Below are positions 50,301 to 58,337 of a stretch of 64,000 nucleotides of DNA, piece by piece. A program made the position numbers and the translations under genes. Location of the stretch: contig URQY01000008.1 in assembly GCA_900550165.1 (NCBI GenBank), positions 1 to 64,000 of the forward strand, given 5' to 3'. The notes beneath the pieces are model-generated. The model had not been told where the DNA came from. It saw only the letters and a list, made by a program, of their open reading frames with translations, and did no database searches. This DNA comes from an uncultured Eubacteriales bacterium. Lineage in GTDB: Bacteria > Bacillota > Clostridia > Oscillospirales > Oscillospiraceae. Each line of letters starts with the position of its first letter. The stretch's first letter is position 1.

Positions 50301-50348
50301 GATGGATTGGCGGCTGCCGCAAAGGTAGCCTGCCAGTCCATTTTTTTG
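50301..50348 (+). terminator. Attenuator-like hairpin before aspartokinase
   Basis: ATGGATTGGC / GCCAGTCCAT (one wobble) with an intervening smaller stem, followed by TTTTTTTG, 16 bases before the aspartokinase ATG. Confidence 0.68.
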
Positions 50349-50363
50349 TTGGAAGTGGTGCAA

Positions 50364-51338
50364 ATGAGCCTGATCGTGCAGAAATTCGGCGGCAGCTCGG
50401 TGCGCGACGCAGAGCGCCTGCTGCGCATGGCACATATCGTAAGAGAGCGCCGGGCCGAGGGAAACGACGTGGTCGTCGTTCTCTCGGCGCAGGGAGATAC
50501 GACCGATACGCTGCTCAAAAAAGCGCTTGAGCTGACGACTTCGCCCGACGGACGCGAGCTGGATGCGCTGCTTGCATCGGGCGAGCAGGTGAGCGCGGCG
50601 CTGGGGGCGCTGGCGCTTCAGACGCTGGGAGTGGACGCCGTTTCACTCAGCGCGTGGCAGGTGCCCATTGAAACGGACGGCGCGCACGGCGACGCGCAGA
50701 TCGAAATGATCGATACCGCGCGCATCCGGCGGGAGCTGGACGCGGGGCGCGTTGCGGTCGTGACGGGGTTTCAGGGCATCGACGAGCGCGGCGATATCAC
50801 AACGCTCGGGCGCGGCGGCTCGGATACGAGCGCGGTGGCGCTCGCCGCGGCGCTGCGCGCCGACGAGCTCATCATCTACACCGATGTGGACGGTATCTTT
50901 TCCTCCGATCCGCGTGTCTGCCCCGATGCGGTGCGCCGCGAGCGAATCTCCTACGACGATATGCTGCTGCTCGCGCAGAAGGGTGCGCAGGTGCTGCATG
51001 ACCGCAGCGTAGCGCTGGCGCAGCAGAGCGGCGTGCCGGTCACGGTGAAGTCGTGCGAGGCGGGGAGCAGGGGAAGCGTCGTCTGCGAGCGAGGGGACGC
51101 GGCGCAGATCGTTGGCGTGACACAGAAAAAGAGCGAAGCATCGCAGCTTGCGGCCATCACCGCCGTCGGTGATGCGCTGCCGAGTGTCGAGCGTGAGCGC
51201 GCCGTCGTCACTGCGCTTGAACGCGGAGGCGTGAGCGTCTATGCCGTCGCCGGCGGGGAACGCTTTTTGAGCGTTTACGTCCTGCGCGCCGACGCGGACC
51301 GCGCCCTGCGTCTGGCGCACAGCGCCCTCATCCGATAA
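50364..51338 (+). CDS. lysC: Aspartokinase, short form with one ACT segment
   Basis: A 324-residue enzyme making aspartyl phosphate, first step to lysine, threonine and methionine. The kinase domain is complete: KFGGSSVRDAERLL at the start, TGFQGIDERGDITTLGRGGSD and YTDVDGIFSSDPRV. The regulatory part after VCERGD is only about 75 residues, which is one ACT-like unit (SQLAAITAVGDALPS...ERFLSVYVL), whereas the usual clostridial enzyme is about 400 residues with two ACT repeats. It may be less responsive to feedback. The ATG at 50364 has only a weak ribosome binding site (GGAAGTG). A terminator follows. Confidence 0.88.
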   Translation: MSLIVQKFGGSSVRDAERLLRMAHIVRERRAEGNDVVVVLSAQGDTTDTLLKKALELTTSPDGRELDALLASGEQVSAALGALALQTLGVDAVSLSAWQVPIETDGAHGDAQIEMIDTARIRRELDAGRVAVVTGFQGIDERGDITTLGRGGSDTSAVALAAALRADELIIYTDVDGIFSSDPRVCPDAVRRERISYDDMLLLAQKGAQVLHDRSVALAQQSGVPVTVKSCEAGSRGSVVCERGDAAQIVGVTQKKSEASQLAAITAVGDALPSVERERAVVTALERGGVSVYAVAGGERFLSVYVLRADADRALRLAHSALIR

Positions 51339-51375
51339 AAAAACGCCCCGCCGGGAAAACCGGTGGGGCGTTTGA
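51339..51375. terminator. Bidirectional terminator after aspartokinase
   Basis: AAACGCCCCGCCGG / CCGGTGGGGCGTTT with a GAAAA loop between converging genes. Confidence 0.85.
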
Positions 51376-51381
51376 TGCTTT

Positions 51382-51948
51382 TTATTCTTCGGCGTAGCGT
51401 TTTTTTGCCTTTTCGATTTTGGAGGCATAGCGGTCCTCCTCAGAGAAGATGCAGCCGCAGTATTTCTGCATATAGAGGCCCATCTCGCGCGCCTTATTCT
51501 GCCCCTCGCGGAAGCCGGGGCGGAAGTCGCGGTAATAGAAGGGAACGCCATATTTCCTGCCCATCGTTTCGCCCACGGCCTTTAAGAGCTCGTGGTTTTG
51601 ATACGGAGAAATGAGAAGCGACGAGGTAAAGGCGTCGTAGCCGTGGTCGGCGGCGTATTTGGCCGCCGTGCCGAGGCGGATGGTGTAGCAGTGCGCGCAG
51701 CGGTGGTCGATATCCGCGCTCACGGCGCGGACAAAATCGCGCAGGCCGTAATCCTCTAAAATGTGCACGGTCACGTGCTCCTTTTCCCCGTATTCAAGCA
51801 GCGTGCGGCGGCGCGCGTCGTACTCTGTCCAGGGGTGGATGTTGGGGTTGAACCAGAGGGAGGTGGGCTCGATGCCGTCGGCGCGCAGCGTGTCCACGCA
51901 GTAGACCGAGCAGGGCGCGCAGCAGGAGTGAAGCAGCAGTTTATCCAT
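51382..51948 (-). CDS. queH: Epoxyqueuosine reductase QueH
   Basis: A 188-residue QueH (DUF208) protein, which reduces epoxyqueuosine to queuosine in tRNA using an iron-sulfur centre. The N-terminal LLHSCCAPCSVYC (Cys 9, 10, 13), HRCAHCYTIRL and the C-terminal YCGCIFS cysteines are the ligands expected. The ATG at 51948 is used, with a weak purine-rich site upstream; a longer frame has no better start. It is transcribed alone. Confidence 0.9.
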   Translation of the reverse strand: MDKLLLHSCCAPCSVYCVDTLRADGIEPTSLWFNPNIHPWTEYDARRRTLLEYGEKEHVTVHILEDYGLRDFVRAVSADIDHRCAHCYTIRLGTAAKYAADHGYDAFTSSLLISPYQNHELLKAVGETMGRKYGVPFYYRDFRPGFREGQNKAREMGLYMQKYCGCIFSEEDRYASKIEKAKKRYAEE

Positions 51949-52062
51949 AAAAAAAGACCGTCTTTCTATCGTTTTTTTTAGAGAGCATAGCACAGATGCG
52001 CAGTAAAGTCCATCGCAAAGAAAGGGAAACACTTAAATAAAGTATCGTTTACGATTTATACA

Positions 52063-52092
52063 TTGACTATCGCCGCGCGGACGTAGTATAAT
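52063..52092 (+). promoter_or_regulatory. Sigma-A promoter of the methyltransferase-ECF operon
   Basis: TTGACT (52063-52068) and TATAAT (52087-52092) are spaced by 18 bases. Confidence 0.8.
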
Positions 52093-52140
52093 AACACGAT
52101 TATTATGAACTACTATGCCTTGCGGCGAAGGAGATACGAT

Positions 52141-53004
52141 ATGTGGATCGCGGACGGATGGGAAGATTACGAACTGCTGGACTGCGGCGGCGGAGAAAAG
52201 CTGGAGCGCTGGGGAAAGCAAATCCTGGTGCGGCCTGACCCGCAGGCGATATGGGAGACGCCGCACACGAACCGCGGCTGGCGCAGCGCGCAGGGCCGCT
52301 ACTACCGCTCGTCCTCCGGCGGCGGACACTGGGACAAGGACAGGCTGCCCGAATCCTGGCAGGTGAAATACAGGGACCTTACGTTTCAGGTCAAGCCCAT
52401 GAACTTCAAGCACACGGGCCTCTTCCCCGAGCAGGCCGTGAACTGGGACTTTGCGCGCGAGAAGATCGAAAACGCGGGGCGCCCCATCCGCGTGCTGAAT
52501 CTCTTCGCCTACACCGGCGGCGCGACGGTCGCGTGCGCGGCGGCGGGCGCGCAGGTCTGCCATGTGGACGCGGCGAAGGGCATGGTCAACTGGGCGCGCG
52601 AGAACGCACGCGTCAGCGGCCTTGCCGACGCGCCGGTGCGGTGGATTATCGACGACTGCGCAAAATTTGTCGAGCGTGAGATCCGCCGCGGCAAGTCATA
52701 CGACGCCATCATCATGGACCCGCCGAGCTACGGGCGCGGTCCCGGCGGCGAGGTCTGGAAGCTGGAGGACAATCTGTTCCCGTTTGTCAAGCTCTGCGCG
52801 CAGGTCCTTTCGGACAAGCCGCTTTTTGTCATCATCAATTCGTATACAACGGGCCTTGCGCCGTCCGTGCTCGGCTACATCCTGCATCTGCTCGTCGCGG
52901 AAAAGTACGGCGGCAAGGTCACGTGGGATGAGCTCGGCCTTCCCGTGACGGAAACGGGGCTTGCGCTGCCCTGCGGCGCAACGGGCCGCTGGTTCAGCGA
53001 ATAA
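52141..53004 (+). CDS. Class I SAM-dependent rRNA methyltransferase-like protein
   Basis: A 287-residue methyltransferase with a Rossmann domain: FAYTGGATVACAAAGAQVCHV (SAM binding), IIDDCAKFVEREI, and IIMDPPSYGRGP (catalytic DPPSY motif of the RlmI/RlmK group). The N-terminal part has WEDYELLDCGGGEKLERWG. It likely methylates rRNA, exact base unknown. The ATG at 52141 is preferred because AAGGAG lies eight bases before it; an ATG at 52105 has no such site. The ECF ATPase genes follow in the same direction. Confidence 0.85.
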   Translation: MWIADGWEDYELLDCGGGEKLERWGKQILVRPDPQAIWETPHTNRGWRSAQGRYYRSSSGGGHWDKDRLPESWQVKYRDLTFQVKPMNFKHTGLFPEQAVNWDFAREKIENAGRPIRVLNLFAYTGGATVACAAAGAQVCHVDAAKGMVNWARENARVSGLADAPVRWIIDDCAKFVEREIRRGKSYDAIIMDPPSYGRGPGGEVWKLEDNLFPFVKLCAQVLSDKPLFVIINSYTTGLAPSVLGYILHLLVAEKYGGKVTWDELGLPVTETGLALPCGATGRWFSE

Positions 53005-53024
53005 ACAAAAGGAAACACACCGAT

Positions 53025-53867
53025 ATGGAAATGATAAAGACCCAAAACCTCGCCTTCACCTATCCCGGCGCGGAAGGGGAGGGCAACACCCGCGCGCTGC
53101 GCGGCGTGGATGTGGAGATCGAGCGCGGCAGCTTTGTCGTGGTGCTCGGACACAACGGCAGCGGCAAATCGACGCTCGCCAAGACCTTCAACGCGGTGCT
53201 GCTGCCCAGCGGCGGCAAGGTGTATGTCGAGGGGATGGACACCTCGGATGAAGCGCTCCTGCTCGAGATCCGCAGGCGCGTCGGCATGGTGTTCCAGAAT
53301 CCCGACAACCAGATCGTGGCAAATGTCGTCGAGGAGGACGTCGCGTTCGCACCGGAGAATCTGGGCGTGCCGAGCGATGAGATCAGAAAGCGGGTGGACG
53401 ACGCGCTCGAGGCCGTCGGCATGACGCAGTATGTCAAGCACGCGCCGCATCTCCTTTCCGGCGGACAGAAGCAGCGCATCGCCATCGCGGGCGTGCTGGC
53501 GATGAAGCCCGAGTGCATCGTGCTCGACGAGGCGACCGCCATGCTTGACCCCGTTGGCCGCCGCGAGGTGCTCGCGGCCGTGGAAAGGCTCAACCGCGAG
53601 CAGGGGATCACCGTGGTCCTCATCACCCACCACATGAACGAGGCCGAGCACGCCGACCGCGTGATCGTGATGAACGACGGCCTTGTCGTCATGGACGGAA
53701 AGCCGCGCGAGGTCTTCACCCGTAAAAAAGAACTGGAGGATATCGGCCTTGCCGTGCCCGATACGGTCTCGCTGCTCTTTTCCCTGCGCGAGGCGGGCAT
53801 GGACGTCCCCGTGGACGCCATCACCGTGGAGGAATGCGCGGACGCCATCGTGAAAAATTTTACCTAA
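53025..53867 (+). CDS. ecfA1: ECF transporter ATPase A1
   Basis: A 280-residue ABC ATPase of energy-coupling factor transporters. Walker A GHNGSGKST, Q-loop VFQNPDNQIV, signature LSGGQKQR and Walker B VLDEATAML are intact. It forms a heterodimer with EcfA2 and drives vitamin or metal import with EcfT and an S component. The ATG at 53025 follows AAAGGA. It is the first of the A1-A2-T run. No S component is in the window, so this is a shared (group II) module. Confidence 0.93.
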   Translation: MEMIKTQNLAFTYPGAEGEGNTRALRGVDVEIERGSFVVVLGHNGSGKSTLAKTFNAVLLPSGGKVYVEGMDTSDEALLLEIRRRVGMVFQNPDNQIVANVVEEDVAFAPENLGVPSDEIRKRVDDALEAVGMTQYVKHAPHLLSGGQKQRIAIAGVLAMKPECIVLDEATAMLDPVGRREVLAAVERLNREQGITVVLITHHMNEAEHADRVIVMNDGLVVMDGKPREVFTRKKELEDIGLAVPDTVSLLFSLREAGMDVPVDAITVEECADAIVKNFT

Positions 53868-53880
53868 GAGGACTGTAACC

Positions 53881-54750
53881 TTGGAAGAGATCATTCGTGT
53901 AGAAAACCTGACGCACACCTATGGCGAGGGCACGCCCTTCTGCCGCAGTGCGGTGCAGGATATGTCGCTGGCGATCCGCCGCGGCGAATTTTTGGGCATC
54001 ATCGGTCACACGGGCAGCGGCAAATCGACGCTGATCCAGCATTTGAACGGCCTGCTCAAGCCGACCTCCGGCCGTATTCTGCTCGGCGGGGAGGATATCT
54101 GGGCAGACCCCAAGAAGATCCGGGACGTCCGCTTCCGCGTGGGGCTTGTGTTCCAGTATCCGGAGTATCAGCTCTTTGAAGAAACGGTCTACCGCGATAT
54201 TGCCTTCGGCCCGACGAATATGGGGCTTTCGAAGGACGAGATCGACCGCCGCGTGCGCGAGGCGGCGCGCTTTGCCGGCCTTTCGGAGGAGATGCTGGAA
54301 AAGTCTCCCTTTGCCCTCTCCGGCGGACAGAAGCGCCGCGTGGCCATTGCGGGCGTCATCGCGATGGAGCCCGAGGTGCTCGTGCTTGACGAGCCGAGCG
54401 CGGGCCTTGACCCGCAGGGCAGAGAGAGTCTGCTTGCAAACATCCGCGAATTCCACCGCGAGCGCGGCACGACCGTCGTGCTCGTGAGCCACAGCATGGA
54501 GGAGATCGCGAAAAATGTCGATCGCATCATCGTTCTTTCGGACAGTCACGTGCTGATGAGCGGCACGCCGCGCGAGGTCTTCGCCCGCGGCAGCGAGCTG
54601 ATGACGGCGGGACTCGACGTGCCGCAGGTCACGCGCGTCGCTATGAAGCTGCGCGAAAAGGGCCTCGCCATCTCGCCCGACGTTTACACCGTCGATGAGC
54701 TGAGCGCGGAGCTTATCGCGCTGAAGAAGGGGGGCGGCAGGAAATGCTGA
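53881..54750 (+). CDS. ecfA2: ECF transporter ATPase A2
   Basis: A 289-residue partner ATPase. Walker A GHTGSGKST, Q-loop VFQYPEYQLF, signature LSGGQKRR and Walker B VLDEPSAGLD are intact. It starts with a TTG at 53881, ten bases from AAGAGGA. Its end overlaps ecfT by seven bases. It works with EcfA1 and EcfT. Confidence 0.93.
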   Translation: MEEIIRVENLTHTYGEGTPFCRSAVQDMSLAIRRGEFLGIIGHTGSGKSTLIQHLNGLLKPTSGRILLGGEDIWADPKKIRDVRFRVGLVFQYPEYQLFEETVYRDIAFGPTNMGLSKDEIDRRVREAARFAGLSEEMLEKSPFALSGGQKRRVAIAGVIAMEPEVLVLDEPSAGLDPQGRESLLANIREFHRERGTTVVLVSHSMEEIAKNVDRIIVLSDSHVLMSGTPREVFARGSELMTAGLDVPQVTRVAMKLREKGLAISPDVYTVDELSAELIALKKGGGRKC

Positions 54751-55535
54751 AGGATATCACGCTGGGACAGTATTTCCCGGGCGATACGCTCGCCCATAAG
54801 CTCGACCCGCGCACGAAGCTCCTTGTCACGGTGCTCTATGTCGTGGCGCTCTTCACCGCGAAGAGCTTTATCGCCTACGGCCTGCTCATTCTGACGCTCG
54901 TGGTCGCCGTGCGCATCTCGCACGTGGGCGCGAAGGCGCTCTTCAAGGGCTTGAAGCCGGTTTTGTTCATCATCGCCTTTACAGCGCTGTTGAATCTCTT
55001 CTACACGCCCGGCACGGAAATCTTCCACTGGTGGATCTTCCGCATGACCATCGAGGGCGTGCGCGCCGCCATCACGATGATGCTGCGCATCACGCTGCTC
55101 ATCATGGGCACGTTCCTGCTCACGTATACGACCTCTCCCATCCGCCTGACGGACGGACTGGAGAGCCTGCTGGGGCCCCTCAAGGCCATCAAGCTCCCCG
55201 TGCACGAGCTTGCGATGATGATGTCCATCGCGCTGCGCTTCATCCCCACGCTCATCGAGGAGACGGATAAGATCATGTCCGCGCAGAAAGCGCGCGGCGC
55301 CGACTTTGAGACCGGCAGCCTCATGCAGCGCGCCAAGGCGCTCGTGCCGCTGCTCGTGCCGCTTTTTGTCAGCGCATTCCGCCGCGCCGACGAGCTGGCG
55401 ACCGCCATGGAATGCCGCTGCTACCACGGCGGCGAGGGCCGCACGAAGCTCAACGTGCTGCGCTATCAGACGCGCGACTACCTGGTGCTTGGCTATTACG
55501 CGGCGCTGGTGGCGGTGGTCATCGTGCTGCGCTGA
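54744..55535 (+). CDS. ecfT: ECF transporter transmembrane protein EcfT
   Basis: A 263-residue membrane scaffold. The first part has HKLDPRTKLLVTVLYVVAL and the conserved coupling helices carry KARGADFETG and MECRCYHGG, which bind the ATPases. Five to six helices are predicted. The start at 54744 lies inside ecfA2. truA follows after 14 bases, the arrangement seen in many Firmicutes. Confidence 0.92.
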   Translation: MLKDITLGQYFPGDTLAHKLDPRTKLLVTVLYVVALFTAKSFIAYGLLILTLVVAVRISHVGAKALFKGLKPVLFIIAFTALLNLFYTPGTEIFHWWIFRMTIEGVRAAITMMLRITLLIMGTFLLTYTTSPIRLTDGLESLLGPLKAIKLPVHELAMMMSIALRFIPTLIEETDKIMSAQKARGADFETGSLMQRAKALVPLLVPLFVSAFRRADELATAMECRCYHGGEGRTKLNVLRYQTRDYLVLGYYAALVAVVIVLR

Positions 55536-55549
55536 GAAAGGACGCTTTT

Positions 55550-56305
55550 ATGCGAAACATTGCCCTCAAGCTCATGTATAACGGCAGCGCCTACCACGGC
55601 TGGCAGGTGCAGAAAACGGTTTCCAGTGTCTGCGAGACGATGGAAAAGGGACTTTCGAAGGTCTGCGGCGGGAACGTCAAGCTCGTCGGCTGCGGCCGCA
55701 CGGACGCCGGCGTGCACGCCGAGCGTTATATCGCGAATTTCCACACGGATTCCCGCATCCCGGTCGAGCGGCTGCCGTTTGCCATCAATACGCACACGCC
55801 CGAGGATATCGTCGTGCGCGAGGCGCTCGAGGTGGCGGAGGATTTCAACGCCATCCTCTCGTGCCGAAAGAAAGAGTATACCTATCGCATTTTCAATTCC
55901 CGCATCAAAAATCCGTTCTATGTGAATCGGGCCTATTTTTACCCCAAGCACCTTGACGAAGAGGTGATGGACCGCGCAGCGCGCGCCTTCGAGGGTACGC
56001 ACGATTTCCGCGCCGTCCGCTCTGTCGGCACGGAGACGAAGACGACCGTGCGCACCGTGCATTACTGTCGTGTGTCGCGCTCGGGTGATCTTTTGGAGCT
56101 CAAGGTCTGCGCGGACGGATTTCTGTATAACATGGTACGGGCCATCACTGGCACCGTGCTCTACGCCGCCGAGGGTAAGCTCACGCCGGAGGACATTCCG
56201 GAGATCCTCGCCTCCGGCGACCGCTCGCTGGCCGGCCCCACGGTGCCGCCCGGCGGACTGTATATGACAAGACTATGGTATGAGGATGAACGGCTCAATG
56301 ACTGA
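55550..56305 (+). CDS. truA: tRNA pseudouridine synthase A
   Basis: A 251-residue TruA, forming pseudouridine at positions 38-40 of tRNAs. GCGRTDAGVHAERYIANF holds the catalytic aspartate; CRKKEYTYRIFN and FLYNMVRAITGT are also typical. The ATG at 55550 follows GAAAGGA. It completes the ecfA1-A2-T-truA unit and overlaps the next gene. Confidence 0.95.
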   Translation: MRNIALKLMYNGSAYHGWQVQKTVSSVCETMEKGLSKVCGGNVKLVGCGRTDAGVHAERYIANFHTDSRIPVERLPFAINTHTPEDIVVREALEVAEDFNAILSCRKKEYTYRIFNSRIKNPFYVNRAYFYPKHLDEEVMDRAARAFEGTHDFRAVRSVGTETKTTVRTVHYCRVSRSGDLLELKVCADGFLYNMVRAITGTVLYAAEGKLTPEDIPEILASGDRSLAGPTVPPGGLYMTRLWYEDERLND

Positions 56306-57494
56306 CCGCAGAGAAGAAGAGAATATCCGCGAGGAGATCCGCCGCTCGCAGGCCGCGCCGCGCCGCAGCAGCGGCAAGCGGGTGCTTACCGTCGTGCTCG
56401 CGCTCGTGGTCGTGCTGGCGGTGGTCATTGCCGCGGCGTGGAAGGATCTCAGCAGTCTCGACAGTGTCCGCCGCCTGTTTTCCTACAATAAGGTGCAGCA
56501 GGATGAGCAGGGCAAGGCTGAGCTCTATTCCTTCAGCAACGACCGCAGCAATACCTTCGCGCTGCTCGGCGACCACCTGATCGTCGCCTCCACGACGAAT
56601 GTCTCCGTGCTCGCGAGCGACGGCAGCGTTGTTTGCAGCGAGAATGTGAAGCTCACGACGCCGGCCATCGCCGTTGGCGGGCAGACTGCCGCGGTTTACG
56701 ATATCGGCGGACAGTCGCTGCTCATCTTCTCTGCGAGCGGCCTTGTGCGCGATATGAGCAGCGAGTGCAGCGGCGGCATCCTGTCTGTTTCGCTCAACTC
56801 ATCCGACTATATGGCGCTCAACGCGGAAAAGAGCGGCTACAAATCCGCCGTCACGATGTACGACGCCTCGGGCGAGAAGGTCCTGGCCTTCAACTCCTCC
56901 GAGCACTATGTCATCGACGCGGCGGTGCTGCGCGACTGCAAGCATATGGCCGCCGTGACCCTCAGCGAATCGGGCGGCGCGTTTGCCGACACGGTGAGCG
57001 TTTATTCGATTGGCAGCGACCAGCCCGCAGCAGTCAACACGCTCACAGGCTCGCTGCTCCTTTCGACCGGCAGCGTTGCGGGCACGCTTGCGTGCCTGAC
57101 GGACGAAGGGCTGACATTTTTCAGCACCGACGGCGCGCTTTCGGGCAGCTATCGCTATGAATATCCGTATTTGCGCGGCCAGAGTCTGAATGGTGAGAAT
57201 TTCGCCGCGCTGCTGCTGAGCCGATACCGCTCCGGCAGCACGATGAAGCTCGTCACCGTCTCGCAGGACGGCAGCGCGCTCGCAAGTCTCGACACGAGCG
57301 GCGAGGTGCTTTCGATGTCTGCCGCGGGCAAATACATCGCGGTGCTCTACAGCGATAGCCTTGTCATCTACACGCCGCAGCTCGAGGAATACGCCCGGCT
57401 CGACGGCACGGAGTACGCCCGCTTGGTCCTCATGCGCGCAGACGGAACGGCGGTGCTCGTCGGCTCGTCGTCCGCCTGGCTTTATATTCCGTAA
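56298..57494 (+). CDS. DUF5711-like membrane-anchored beta-propeller protein
   Basis: A 398-residue protein with a charged N-terminus, one membrane helix (about 30-48) and a long extracytoplasmic part made of short repeating strands (LLGDHLIVASTTNVSVLASD; GQTAAVYDIGGQSLLIFSAS; GTLACLTDEGLTFFSTDG), suggesting a beta-propeller. It matches the DUF5711 description; function unknown. The ATG at 56298 is favoured because GAGGATG is at a good distance; it overlaps truA by eight bases. It may sense or scaffold at the surface. Confidence 0.72.
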   Translation: MTDRREEENIREEIRRSQAAPRRSSGKRVLTVVLALVVVLAVVIAAAWKDLSSLDSVRRLFSYNKVQQDEQGKAELYSFSNDRSNTFALLGDHLIVASTTNVSVLASDGSVVCSENVKLTTPAIAVGGQTAAVYDIGGQSLLIFSASGLVRDMSSECSGGILSVSLNSSDYMALNAEKSGYKSAVTMYDASGEKVLAFNSSEHYVIDAAVLRDCKHMAAVTLSESGGAFADTVSVYSIGSDQPAAVNTLTGSLLLSTGSVAGTLACLTDEGLTFFSTDGALSGSYRYEYPYLRGQSLNGENFAALLLSRYRSGSTMKLVTVSQDGSALASLDTSGEVLSMSAAGKYIAVLYSDSLVIYTPQLEEYARLDGTEYARLVLMRADGTAVLVGSSSAWLYIP

Positions 57495-57550
57495 TTTCTG
57501 CAAAACGCTAAAAATGTTACAATTTGTGCATTGAATGAAACGAGAAAAAC

Positions 57551-58312
57551 ATGGATAATAAGCTGATTATTGATTTGGCCTTTGCGCTCGTGCTGGTGCT
57601 CGGTGCGGTGTTCGGCGCGAAGAGGGGACTGTTCCGCAGCCTGATGGCGCTTGCTGCCATCGTCATCGCGCTCGTCGGCGCGTCGCTGCTGACAGATCTT
57701 CTCACCGAGCCCGTGACGAACGCGCTGATGCCGCGCGCGGAAAAGAGCGTGGAGGAATGGTTTGCCGCTTCGGACGAAACGGCGAAGGGCGAGGCGCCGC
57801 AGCTCGGGGGGGAGACCCCTTCGGAGAATGCCGCTGCGGGTGAAACGGCGGACAACGCTCCTGCACAGGACGCGGGGGATGCTCCGCAGGATGACGCCCC
57901 GCTTGCGGTGACGGGCTTGCTCAAAAGGCTGCTGCGCTTTGACCTTGACGGTGCGGTGCGGCAGTCGCTGCGCAATGCCGCGCGCGACGCGGCGCTTGCC
58001 GCCGTGCGGACGCTGCTCGGCAGCGTGGTGCGAACGCTCGTGTTCGTGCTGTGCTTCCTGATACTTGCGCTGCTGCTTCGCCTTGTCACGGCAGGCATTG
58101 ACAAGGTGTTAGACTTGCCGGTGCTGAACGCCCTCAATACCCTTGGCGGCGGCGCGCTGGGCCTCATTGAGAGCGCACTGCTGCTGTTTCTCGTCTGCGA
58201 CCTTGCGCCAAAGCTCGGGATCGGCGCTTTCACTGAGTATGAGGGCACGTACCTCTTGGCATTTTTTATGAGCCATACCCCGCGCGGCGTTGCCGCCGCG
58301 CTGTTACCCTGA
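57551..58312 (+). CDS. CvpA-like membrane protein with acidic insert
   Basis: A 253-residue membrane protein with CvpA-like order: two N-terminal helices (about 5-50, GAVFGAKRGLFRSLMALAA), then an Asp/Glu/Ala/Pro-rich insert (about 70-118), then two further helices, with GLIESALLLFLVCDL near the end. CvpA-family proteins are linked to cell-surface or secretion functions. The long acidic insert is not typical. The gene lies between the DUF5711 gene and the ClpE-like gene on the same strand. Confidence 0.72.
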   Translation: MDNKLIIDLAFALVLVLGAVFGAKRGLFRSLMALAAIVIALVGASLLTDLLTEPVTNALMPRAEKSVEEWFAASDETAKGEAPQLGGETPSENAAAGETADNAPAQDAGDAPQDDAPLAVTGLLKRLLRFDLDGAVRQSLRNAARDAALAAVRTLLGSVVRTLVFVLCFLILALLLRLVTAGIDKVLDLPVLNALNTLGGGALGLIESALLLFLVCDLAPKLGIGAFTEYEGTYLLAFFMSHTPRGVAAALLP

Positions 58313-58337
58313 TTTTTACCCCCAAGGAGGAAATACT

